A stretch of 64,000 nucleotides of DNA from Megalobrama amblycephala (lineage: Eukaryota > Chordata > Actinopteri > Cypriniformes > Xenocyprididae). The notes under the pieces are model-generated. The model was not told where the DNA came from and searched no databases. It worked only from the letters and a program-made list of their open reading frames with translations. The position numbers and the translations under genes were made by a program. Below, piece after piece: positions 35,501-45,557 of this stretch. The stretch is from the NCBI RefSeq assembly GCF_018812025.1, contig NC_063044.1, forward strand, positions 70,512,283 to 70,576,282. The letters run 5' to 3'. Position 1 is the stretch's first letter. Each line of letters begins with the position of its first letter.

Positions 35501-38500
35501 GATGGGCATGGCGCCGCGGCACACACTGGCCTGCTGCCAAACATTCAGCTCGTGGTGAGACCCTGCTTTTCTACAGGCAAGAGTTCTCCTAGAGCATGTG
35601 TCCAGACATGTTGTTGTATCAACAGATGCCTCCACCACCAGCTGGGGTGCCATGTGCAACCGGCATGCTGCCTCCTGGACAGGACCCCGAATGCAGTGGC
35701 ATATCAATTGCCTCCAGTTGTTAGCAGTACACCTCACCTTGTGCTGGTTCAGACTGTTGCTGCAAGGCAAGCATGTGCTGGTCTGCTCAAACAACAAAGC
35801 AGCCGTTGTATACATCAACCATCAGGGTGGTCTACGCTCCTGCCACCTGTCACAACTCACCTGCTATCTCCTCTTCGTTTTTCGGCCCGCCGAATACCTT
35901 GGTCCAAAGCGGGCCGGCTCAGGCTTGAGGGAGTGGTTACGAACAAAGGCGGAGTTTATTTGTGTGTGGAGACGGAGGTGCCATGGATGATTATATGTAG
36001 ATTACCAGTTAACATCAGCATTAAAGACTTTTAAAATCATTTTAGCTCAAAACTCACTTCCAGACAGCAGCAAGTGTTTGAAATTACTTCTGTTTGTGAT
36101 CCGATGTGGATTCTGATCACCAAGACTATGCGTGCTATTACCATAGTAAACATGGTAAATACGACGGCTTGAAGAAATCAGACAAATATACGTAGGCTAT
36201 CACAATCATGTAATTATTTTATCTGTCAGCACGTCTTGTCTCTCAACGGACTGATATCCATATTTAGCTCCGCATATTTCATAAAATAAAGCAACTCCAT
36301 GTTTTCGGGATTGTTTCTCTGTCACTGGAGAGAGTGCTAAAGCTCCTCAGGTCGTATTTTTGGTGGAAAATTGGTAGAAATTATTATTCTTTGTAAATGT
36401 GATGTAAACATACTGTCCTATGACTACAAATAAACAGAAATAGACGCGACTGAATAAGTAGGCTACGTGTGTCCTCTTTCTTTTGTGAAATAACAGTAAA
36501 TACTAATTTATTTCTGTGACTGTTTAATCTTGACACAAATTAATTCATTATGATTAATTTGTTTGGTAAAACATCAATGCTTGGGTTTTTAAATTAAGTA
36601 AACAACAAAATGGCAACAACGCCTGCTTTTATCATGTTCACTTTACGATCTCGCTAGTTTCCAGAAATTTCTCTCTGGTTATTTTTCTGATAAAACTTCC
36701 ATTTGTTTGTGAAATGATGGGTTTGTGTGACGTTGTTCCAGAGAGGCATGTTAAGGGCGGGTTTTAGTGAAGCGCTACGGAGCTTCTGGCCCGACGGTGG
36801 AAATGCAGCGTGATTTTGAGCTCGGTGCTACAAGTCCGGGACTATTAGCCTAGCCTGGCCCGCTGAAAGCCCTGGCTCGTGCTGGCCTGACAGTGGAAAA
36901 GCAGCTATTATGTGTTTCCCCCAGTGAGCCTGCTCACACATACACTGTGCAAGGTCAGGGAGAATGAGGAGCAGGTCTTGATGGTTGCACCTTACTGGCC
37001 CACCCGGACCTTGCTCTTGGAACTAATGCTCCTCTCGACAGCTCCTCCCGGGCGAATACCCCAGAGGAAGGACCTTCTTTCTCAGGGATCGGGAACCCTA
37101 TGGCACCCAGACCTCCAGACCTCTGGAACCTCCACGTGTGGTCTCTGGATGGGACAGGGAGGACTTTAGTGGCCTACCCTCAGAGGTAGTTGACACTATC
37201 ACTTGAGCTACACAATGCAACATGTTAGAGATTGAATTTGTTTATATACACCAGGTAAGGAGCGGATGCTACCCCATATATTTATGCTTGTTATTTAGTG
37301 TAGTTAGCTGGCGATTTGTTGTGGAAAATTCATTTATTTTTGTACCTTATTTCTTTGCAGTTCCCCTACCCTCTTAATGGAAGTGAGCACAGTAAGGAGC
37401 ACCCTTCAAGCCACTACAGTCAGTAGAGCTTAAGATCCTGTCCCTGAAGACAGTGCTCCTGACTGCGTTCCATAACAGACCAGTGGCCGGTTGCATAAAC
37501 TTAGCTTCTATGTTAAGACTGTGACTTAAGATCTAGTTTGACCAACTAGCACTTAGTTAGGGCTAATCAGTCTTACTTTTCTGATTCAAATTAGGCTGAT
37601 CTACCTTTTTATGTAACTGAATTTACAAAGTTAGTACCAGTCTTGAAGAAAAAAAATAGATGACTTTAGGTTTAAGACTAGTCTAAGCAGTTTATGCAAC
37701 TGGTCACAGCTCTTTGTCTGTTATGGAGGCCAGCAGAAGGAAAAGGCTGTCTCTAAGCAGAGGTTGGCCCACTGGATAGTGCATGCCATCGTCTTGGTGT
37801 ATCTAGCTCAAGACAAGCTGTGGCCCCTAAGTGTGAAAGCCCACTCTACTTGGAGTGTTGCCTCCTCTTGGGTGTTGGTGCATGGCACCTCGCTGACAGA
37901 CATCTGTAGAGCTGCGGACTGGGCGACACTTAACACATTTGCAAGGTTTTACAATCTCTGTGTAGATCCGGTTTCCTCCTGTGTACTCGCCTCAAGTAGC
38001 TAGTAGAGGAGGGGACCCGCTCGATGTCTCGCTTTCTGCACTATTCCCTTCTAAATATGGGATACGAGTGCCTATTCTGCTCCCAGGTGTGTACCCCACT
38101 TGGTAAACCCTGATGGAGTTCCTCCAACACCCTCGACAGTCTGATGTGACGGAGGTGTCTGATGCTAGGTATAGCACTTGTGTGTATGTCCAGAAGGTCA
38201 GCCCATGTACTAGACTAGGTGTCCATGTGTTGTGATTTCCCTACGGGTGATCCCACATGTGTATTCTTCCATGGTACAGCTTCCCTGTCAGTGAGCCCTT
38301 GTCTTTTCCTTGGCAGAGTCCACTTTACCGGTATTGACTCCACCCTCCACCAAGGCTGGATCTACCACAGAGATCTTCCATATATAGCACTGCCCTAGTG
38401 GTCAGTCCATATGTGAAACTCCACATATTACCTCCCAAAAGACAGGATGTGGCCTCCGTAGCATTCCTTTCTGTTCAGAATAGGCACGCTTTCCCAGTGT

Positions 38501-39810
38501 TATCCAATCAGTCTCACTGTGTGGGTCAAAAGGAGCAGCAGGCTCTCTCAGAGTAAAGCCCTGTCCTTTCTTCCATCCCCAGAGGTGCAGGGGGTACAGG
38601 CAGCTTATTCGGGGCACTGGAAGGGACAGCAATCATGGCATATTGGTAGGGATCCCAATTCGTCAGTTCAGTTCTGATGTAATGTTGAACGTGACTGACT
38701 AATAGGGAACATCTAGGTTACAAGCGTCCCATCGCCACGACTGCTGTACCACCACTGAACGGCTGGGACACCATCTCGTCTCCTCAGTGCAAATCTTAAA
38801 TGAGTGAGTGCTGCTCAATTCCTTATATACCCACTGAGCAGGGAGTGGTTCATCATGCAAATCTCACTTGCCAATGTCCATTGGCTTGTTTTCTTTACAC
38901 TTGAAGGTGATTGGGATCTCAGATGAGATCCCAATTCATCATTTTAGTTCTGATATAACATCTCAATTCCCTCCTTCAGGGAATGGGATTTACATTACTA
39001 ACCTAGACATTTTTCATCCACAGCATAAACAGATCTCATTGATTTATTGCTATTTTAACTTTCCCAAAATATCAGTTTCTCTTGTTGGGACACAAATGTC
39101 TGAATCACACATTTAATATTTGTATCTGATGCTGTTAAACACTGATGATAAAAATGAGTGTGTGACTAAAAACACTGTAAGTGATCAGAGGAAAATGTCT
39201 GATGTGTTTGATCAACAGGACGAGTGTCATAATTCATAATAGACGGTTCACTCTTGATCATTATATGAACATCAGAATAAAAGCATCGGTTGATTGTGTC
39301 TCATCAGCTCCTGTGATCCTGGATCCAAATACGGGTCATCCACGTCTCGTCCTGTCTGATGATCTGACCAGTGTAAGACTCAGCCTGGACAATCAACCTC
39401 TTCCTGATAATCCAGAGAGATTTGACATCTATCAATGTGTTCTGGGTTCAGAGGGTTTTAACTCAGGAACACACTGCTGGGATGTGGAGGTTAAAGAGAG
39501 TTCATGGTGGAGTCTTGGAGTAACTACAGCATCAAACCAGAGGAAGGGACGTGATTTCTTTAACACTGATGTCTGGAGTGTGTGGTATGATCCATACGGA
39601 GTGGATGAACGATATGGTTTTCGTGTTAAACAGAAGCTTGATCGTGTGAGAGTTGATCTGGACTATGACAGAGGAATGGTGTTATTCTCTGATCCTGTAA
39701 CTAACACACATCTACACACATTCCCAACCACTTTCACTGACACACTCTTTCCACTCTTCTGTATGTATAGTTTACCCTCTCTGAGGATCTTACCGGTCAA
39801 TAGTCAGTAA
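32536..39810 (+). CDS. Complete TRIM E3 ubiquitin ligase (TRIM35/TRIM39-like)
   Basis: Six exons join without a lesion: 32536-32928, 33014-33109, 34205-34435, 34513-34535, 34617-34735 and 39308-39810, all with GT/AG borders. They total 1365 bp, 454 residues plus stop. RING C3HC4: C11, C14, C26, H28, C31, C34, C47, C50. B-box2: C87, H90, C98, D101, C106, C109, H115, H118. Coiled coil about 132-260 (Glu/Lys/Gln-rich; exons of 96, 231 and 23 bp, the usual TRIM pattern). PRY-SPRY about 288-454. Such proteins are cytosolic E3 ligases; many fish relatives act in antiviral or inflammatory signalling, but substrates here are unknown. The last intron (4.6 kb) hosts a DIRS element. The SPRY exon start is set by 'gtgtctcatcag', which restores frame from a phase-1 donor. 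An AATAAA lies at 39991-39996. The closest relative in the window is the orphan exon at 10835-11322. Assignment to TRIM35 or TRIM39 is uncertain, as fish paralogs blur these names. Confidence 0.88.
35869..36905. mobile_element. DNA element inserted into the DIRS copy
   Basis: DIRS coding text stops after '[11 protein letters not shown]' (about 35868) and resumes at about 36910; the 1.04 kb between is unrelated. Its right end ('gctcgtgctggcctgacag', 'tggaaaagcagcta') resembles common fish hAT/Harbinger-like termini, and its left end is rich in 'cggcccgccgaata'-type sequence. No transposase. The exact borders and family are unresolved. Confidence 0.5.
37486..37704. repeat. MITE nested in the DIRS recombinase region
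   Basis: Ends 'ggccggttgcataaac' and 'gtttatgcaactggtc' are inverted copies. The surrounding DIRS sequence is continuous once this piece is skipped: 'ccataacagac' then 'cagctctttgtctg', matching the uninterrupted minus-strand copy at about 1400-1420. Confidence 0.65.
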
Positions 39811-40844
39811 TTGTTAAATCTGTAGGTCTGGATTGAGCTGCTTTCATCATGTTTCCAATATTTAATCCATATCACATGAGTAAGACTGCTGTTGATTTGA
39901 ATATCAGTATGGTTTAATATGACTTGGCTGTGATGATATCCAGCACTACAGCAACACTCACACTCTCATATCACTTTAATACAACATATCAATAAACAAG
40001 AAGTTTTTGTTGTAAATGAATAATTATTTCAGTCTATAGAGGTTAAATGATTGTTTGTTTGTTGTAATAATACACACAAGATTAGCATTAAATATATAAA
40101 ATAATATATTTGTGAACTATTGGAAAATATTTGGATTTCTGCATTGATTACTCATTAAATGTGGTTTAATCAAAATGTAACTTTAAAATTATAGACAAAC
40201 ACTATCTGACTAAACTAATAATACAAATAATTAGACTTTTCACGTTTTTATAATATACAGTGTGTGTAATCATTCACAGAGCAGAGTGGAAAAAGTAAGT
40301 GAACCCTTGAATTTAGAAACAAAAGCTGGATATTTTCAAAGGGATCATAAACGTATTTGTGTCACTGTGTATCCAAAGTGTTATCTTCTCCTGCATGATA
40401 ATAAAAAAGTTTGTTCCAGTAACAACCATTAAATGCACCTTCAGTTCTGCTGACTCTCTAAACACACTTTTATTACGTGCAAAATCATATGTATGCAAAT
40501 GTGATTCGTATCTAATGTTATTTCATTTACATGTACAGCATTCGCCCTCCTCATGTTCATATATTTTTCACATATGTTTTACTTCATAATGTTTTGTTTT
40601 TGTTTTGTTTTTCCTTTATGTGATTACATAACTGCTTACATTCTTAATTATTCAGCTCAGAAACATTTTGTGTAGTTTTGTTTCGCCAAGAACATAGAAG
40701 ATAAAATAAATTATGAAAAAAAAAAAAAATACATGAGATGTAATAGTGTACTATATATACTATAAAATATGAGGTATCAGCAAGTTCAAATTAATGAACT
40801 TAGTTTGAATGAACTTTGTAACTTTGATTTACTGTAGTTCAAAT
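39811..40844. other. 3' flank of the TRIM gene, part of a duplicated spacer
   Basis: No gene. The stretch about 40100-40700 is recognisably related to 50280-50790 (for example 'gacaaacac-atctgact-aac', 'atcattcacag', 'ggatttctg'). Both copies lie between a B30.2 exon and a finTRIM-type promoter. Polyadenylation signal of the TRIM gene near 39991. Confidence 0.5.
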
Positions 40845-40889
40845 TACTTTATGGGAAGCAGAAATTTTAAGACTCCACGCCTCTATATT
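40845..40889 (+). promoter_or_regulatory. ISRE-like promoter piece of finTRIM copy 3, cut by an LTR element
   Basis: 'gggaagcagaaat' (ISRE-like GAAGCAGAAA at 40855-40864, one mismatch to GAAANNGAAA) and 'actccacgcctct' correspond to the promoter at 17172-17205 and to 51970-52000. The LTR element inserted at 40889/40890 separates this piece from its leader exon (43608 on). Confidence 0.45.
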
Positions 40890-41099
40890 TGTCATGTTCC
40901 TGTTCACTCCGGACTCCATTTCCCATAATCCTCCCTTGCCTATCACATGCACTCACTCCACCAATCACCTATTGCCACATACTCTTGAAGCTCTTTACCT
41001 GGACTATAAAGGACTCTCACTCACACACACACATTGCAAGGTCTTGTTTACTCCTGTGACAATTCTGAGCGTTTGTATCCTGTCTGCCTGTCTGCCTGT

Positions 41100-41132
<33 letters not shown>

Positions 41133-41139
41133 TGCCTGT

Positions 41140-41176
<37 letters not shown>

Positions 41177-41471
41177 TGTCTGTCTGTCTGCCTGCCTGCC
41201 TGCCTGCCTGTCTGTCTGCCTGTCTGCCTGTCTGTTATTGATCCTGCCTGTTTCCGGTTTATGATTCTCTGCCTTCTGCCTTTGGACTGTTTATTGTTAT
41301 CTGGACTGTGAATGATATCTGCCTGCCCTGATCTACTGCCTGTATCCTGACCATGATTCTGCCTAGCCCTTGCTGTTCCTGTTTGCCCCTGCTTTGACCC
41401 TGCCTGTATGACCACGCTTACTTTAAATAAAGCTTGCAAATGGATATCTGCCTGAGTCCAGCTTCGTTACA
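40890..41471 (+). repeat. 5' LTR with expanded (TGCC/TGTC)n
   Basis: It contains a long CTGCC/CTGTC tetranucleotide array at about 41078-41238 that is nearly absent from the partner LTR, where only 'ctgtctgcctgtctg' remains. Poly-A signal-like 'aataaagcttgc' lies near the end (41426). Confidence 0.85.
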
Positions 41472-41934
41472 GAAGACCTCGCCAAAACAACGATCCAGCA
41501 GCTTTTCTGATGAACACTGGTCTGGTAGGAACTTTGCTTTATTGTTATTAGGGCTCAAGCAGGGCTCACGATCGCTGGAGGAATATGTTGTGGAATATTT
41601 GGACATTGCTTATTATTCAGACTTGCTGGACTGTGCGCTGATAGACTTTTTCTGTGAGGGCATTAATCAGCAACTCAAATCACAACTCATTTGTGAGGGA
41701 CCCCGTTCATCTCTAAGTCAGTTTTTGGATTATGCCTTATTAACTGTTGGTTCTCCATTTACTGTGGGTGTCGCGGAGGAATGCGACACCTTGTCTAGTC
41801 ATGTAATGGCTGCCGCGCCAGAGGACACTCACAAAATGGCGGCTACCATAATAACAACACCAAGTCAAGTTAGCACTGACTATCCTGAACCAAGTCAAGT
41901 CACCGCTGATCTCCATGAACAGTCAAGTCACTGA
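41434..41934 (+). pseudogene. Gag-like ORF of the LTR element, frameshifted
   Basis: Contains a Ty3/gypsy-type gag capsid segment ('SRSLEEYVVEYLDIAYYS', then 'LIDFFCEGINQQLKSQLI') homologous to the gag of the 5.5-8.3 kb element. The frame opens inside the LTR, so the original start is unclear. It is interrupted at 41934; related coding text continues in another frame (41915-42685: 'ADRPESRHVPADRPESRHV', repeated Ser-Ser-Pro-Phe-Ala-Thr-Arg units) and then as Pro-Trp-Leu-Pro repeats (42701-43130). No enzymatic domain is present. The breaks make it non-functional as read. Confidence 0.6.
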
Positions 41935-43191
41935 TGATCTTCATGAGCCAAGTCAAGTCACAGCAGATCTTCATGAGCTAAGTCAAGTCACCGCTGATCG
42001 CCCAGACTCACGTCACGTCCCCGCTGATCGCCCAGAGTCACGTCACGTCCCCGCTGATCGCCCAGAGTCACGTCACGTCACTGGTCCTGTCCGAGAGCGG
42101 AGAGGATTGCGTTCCAGTGTGGCTGATCCACCGCTGATTTCAGCACAAGCGGCTGGCATTCCTAAGCCTCCGCCTGCCGCTTCGCACCCATGTTCGCTGG
42201 TTGCAACGCGCTCAAGTTCGCCGTTTGCAACGCGCTCAAGTTCGCCGTTTGCAACGCGCTCAAGTTCGCCGTTTGCAACGCGCTCAAGTTCACCGGTTGC
42301 AATGCGCTCAAACTCGCCGGTCGCTATGCACTCAAGTTCGCCGCACTCAAGTTCTCTGGTTGCTACGCACTCAATTCCGCCTGTGTTTATGGACAAGATG
42401 TCCGCTCCAGAGCCCGCTCCAGCCCGAGAGCCCGCTCCAGTCCGTGAGTCCGTTCCAGAGCCCACAGAGGAAGTGGGCACCAAGTCACCGCCTCACCCAC
42501 GTAGAAGGAGGAGGAGGAGGAGGAGGAAGAAGACATCCTTCAGGGCCCGGAGGCCTCCCCAGAGCCTGTTGTTGGCCTGGAGACCACCCCAGAGGCCGTT
42601 CTTGCGCCGCCCAAGCATCTTGCCCCGCCGCCACCGCCCAAGCTCCTTGCCCTACCGGCGCCAACCAAGCTCCTTGCCCTGCTGACGCCAACCAAGCTCC
42701 TTGCCCTGCCGGCCACTGCCATCAACGGCCTCCAAACTGTTATGGCCGCCCATGGACTATAACCCACTATGGCCGTTTATGGACTCTGACCCACCGTGGT
42801 CATCCATGGACTCGGTCTCGCCGTGGCTGCCCAAGCCACCTGACCTGCCATGGCTGCCCGAGCCACCTGACCCGCCGTGGCTTCCCGACACTCCTGACCT
42901 GCTGTGGCCACCCGAGCCACCTGACCTGCCGTGGCTGCCCAAGCCACCTGAACTTCTGTGGCTGCCTGAGCCACCTGACCCACCGTGGCTTCCCAAAACT
43001 CCTGACCTGCCGTGGCCGCCCGAGGCTCCTGACCCGCCATGGTGCCTAGAGTTCCTGGACCTGCCCTGGAGACCTCCATACCCGTCTGCATATCCAGCAT
43101 CACCTGCCAGTAGGTCTCCAGGGCACCCATCCCCCCTCCCCGATTGTACCATCTACGGCGCGAGGACGCGCCTTCCGGGAGGGGGACATTC

Positions 43192-43607
43192 TGTCACGTT
43201 CCATAATCCTCCCTTGCCTATCACATGCACTCACTCCACCAATCACCTATTGCCACATACTCCTGAAGCACTTTACCTGGACTATAAAGGACTCTCACAC
43301 ACACACATTGCGAGGTCTTGTTTGTGACAATTCAATTCTGAGCGTTTGTATCCTGTCTGCCTGTCTGTTATTGTTCCTGCCTGTTTCTGGTTTATGATTC
43401 TCTGCCTTCTGCCTTTGGACTGTTTATTGTTATCTGGACTGTGAACAATATCTGCCTGCCCTGATCTACTGCCTGTATCCTGACCACGATTCTGCCTAGC
43501 CCTTGCTGTTCCTGTTTGCCCCTGCTTTGACCCTGCCTGTACGACCACGCTTACTTTAAATAAAGCTTGCAAATGGATCTCTGCCTGAGTCCCGTCGCTT
43601 CGTTACA
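43192..43607 (+). repeat. 3' LTR of the 40.9-43.6 kb element
   Basis: Matches the 5' LTR except for the tetranucleotide array, a missing short block near its start and scattered substitutions. Preceded by the purine tract and followed by the target duplication 'atatt'. Confidence 0.85.
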
Positions 43608-43728
43608 ATATTTAAAGATCAGTAACGATTAGAAAAGCTGCAGATACTTTCAGATTGATTGACAGATCTTTTGTCCTTTATTCAACTAAAGAGTAGGCAC
43701 TGACTGTGGTGATGTTCTCTAGATACAG
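43608..43728 (+). promoter_or_regulatory. Leader exon of finTRIM copy 3
   Basis: Starting at the target duplication, this resembles the leaders at about 17200-17354 and 51995-52162 and ends at a donor (agatacag|gtgagttc). It was continuous with 40845-40889 before the LTR element inserted. Confidence 0.45.
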
Positions 43729-45092
43729 GTGAGTTCAGAGTCTGACATGCTGTGATGTTAATATGACTCTTTATTAACACTCTGAGATCTGAGGGTATCG
43801 CCGGCGATACCACCGCGTTTTTTTTCTTACCAGTGTGAAAGAGACTCAAAATACTCTGTTAATGTTGCACATACAATTAAGAGTTATACACCATTTTAAT
43901 CTGTGGAATATCTTCTTTTATTTGTGTACACTCAGAGTAAAAACAAAATGTTGTGCTTTTTGTAAAATGAAGAAAACTAACATGATGCGTGATCTCTCAT
44001 CTCCCTCTGAACGAAGTCCAATCTGATAGTTCTCAGAAAATGAACTGTAACTTAGTGAATACTAATCACAAAAAAATTAGACTTATGTCTAAAAAAACGT
44101 TGAAATGTCAGGTTTTAAATCGTAAAACCTGTAATCTGTATGAAAAGAGAGCCATGTCAGAAATCCGTGATTCGGCTCATTATCCGCTAATGCGGCCACG
44201 CCCACGGAGGGAGCGCTATTCAGACGCAAATTCTGAGTCAATACATGCATTCATCGTCTCAATCGTGTATTTATTGTCTTGAAAAGTGTTTTGAATAGCC
44301 ATAGTTAGCAATCTCTGTCCTCTGTTAGTTCGGTTAGTTCCTGGATTGCCTATTCTTCTTTAGTGCTCAGGCATTTGTGGACTAAAGGTGTACAGAGAGC
44401 CCTCCGGCTGCAAGTATGAATTGACAGTATCCAGCACTCATAGTAATGACAATAAATCCTGAATAAATATTACTCTTCTGTATAGAAAATTGACAAACAT
44501 ATGAGAATCCATCAATATTTCTCCAAATGTGCATGCTTTTAAGCTAAAAGCCTATATGAAATGCCATAGAGGTAACATAATTGTTCAGACACTTTGCATC
44601 ACAGAAATACATTATATTTTAAAGTATATAATAGAATACCATTATTTTATATTGTAATAATATTTCACAGTATTGCTGTTTTTTCTGTATGTTTGATTTA
44701 CACCATGATGAGATTTGAATCATGATCACAGAGGGTTTTTTTCACAGCCTACCTGACTGAAAGGCCTCATTAATATGCAAGTCATTTCAGGTCATTATTA
44801 TGTGATTCTTTTGTCTTCTCAGGTGAGAATCACCCATTATACATGAGGATTCACGCCTCCACGCATACTGTGTTTCTTGACCAAAGATGTTTTAGAAAAT
44901 TTAAATCTCTCTATTGTTTTATATGAACAAGCAGGCAGCATAATTTTTACCTCATTTTGAAGCAAAAACTCTAGTCTACAACCTCAAATACCCGGAAGTC
45001 TTGTGAACAAAGATTTAATATATATTTTTTGGCTTTATTTTAGTGACTTAAGTTTTTTGTTTTTTTCAATAACCACGCATAAACGTTAGATT
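43729..45092. other. No gene; RING/B-box exon absent
   Basis: By order this interval should hold the RING/B-box exon and exons 2-3 of finTRIM copy 3, but none is recognisable. Bases about 43787-44400 include 'gagggtatcgccggcgatac' and a GC-rich block near 44190-44220, which look like an unidentified DNA element. Confidence 0.5.
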
Positions 45093-45557
45093 AAGCAGCT
45101 TTCAGAGATAGATGATCATTTTCATTTCCTTCAGGTAACGCGTATCTTCTCAAACACTGAGGATTTAATCAGCTTCTGTAATTACAGGCAGTTTGTGTTT
45201 TTGTCTTTGCATTTGTAGAGTTTGCCATCTGTCTCTGGATTAACAGGCTTAGCTCTCAATTCTCATCTGTCTTTTGATGCTGTAGTGAAAACTATGTTTC
45301 AACTCAGAGACAAATTGCACCAGTTCTCCAGAGAGACTATAGAAAACATATCTGGAAGAGGTAAATACAGATTTATTCTCAGAAATGTGTTCAGCACTAT
45401 TCATTAAATATATAAATAGATCAATTTCTTTGTGAGAATTAAACTGCAGATGTATTTTGGTTTCTGTAGTGAAAACCATCCAGGTCATTGGCGCTCCTGA
45501 ATATCAGACCAGAAAGGAGTTTATACGATGTGAGTTGCTAAAAAAACACACAATATA

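Larger units (their letters stand above)
35325..39000 (+). mobile_element. DIRS-type retrotransposon, 5'-truncated, in the last intron of the TRIM gene
   Basis: Plus-strand DIRS fragment in the same direction as the host gene. It starts within the RT/RNase H connection ('[16 protein letters not shown]', 35346), continues into RNase H ('[14 protein letters not shown]', '[21 protein letters not shown]', '[12 protein letters not shown]') to about 35868, is interrupted by an insertion, and resumes at 36912 ('[17 protein letters not shown]'). It ends with a tyrosine-recombinase C-terminus ('[18 protein letters not shown]', '[19 protein letters not shown]', 37820-37950). The non-coding tail to about 39000 includes inverted words such as 'gggatctcag' / 'ctgagatccc' in the 38.9 kb region. 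The RT catalytic core is absent, so it cannot move by itself. The ends are approximate. Confidence 0.75.
40890..43607 (+). mobile_element. Complete gag-only LTR retrotransposon in a finTRIM promoter
   Basis: LTRs at 40890-41471 (582 bp) and 43192-43607 (416 bp) start TGTCA(T/C)GTTCC and end TTCGTTACA. The 5-bp target duplication is 'atatt' (40885-40889 and 43608-43612). A purine tract 'gggagggggacattc' abuts the 3' LTR. The interior holds only a gag-like region and proline-rich repeats; no pol. The 166-bp length difference between LTRs is explained by a TGCC/TGTC expansion in the 5' LTR. Same family group as 5.55-8.29 kb. Confidence 0.88.

Noticed and set aside
39181..39307. In-frame N-terminal extension of the B30.2 exon at 39.3 kb
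   Set aside because: Joining exon 5 (phase-1 donor) to the acceptor ending at 39307 restores the conserved frame; the upstream stretch is intron.
41034..41264. Plus-strand cysteine-rich frame (CLPACLPACL)
   Set aside because: Same microsatellite read in the other direction; looks like a small Cys-rich peptide but is repeat-derived.
41017..41439. Minus-strand frame rich in GRQTGRQAGRQ
   Set aside because: Translation of the TGCC/TGTC microsatellite in an LTR; not a gene.
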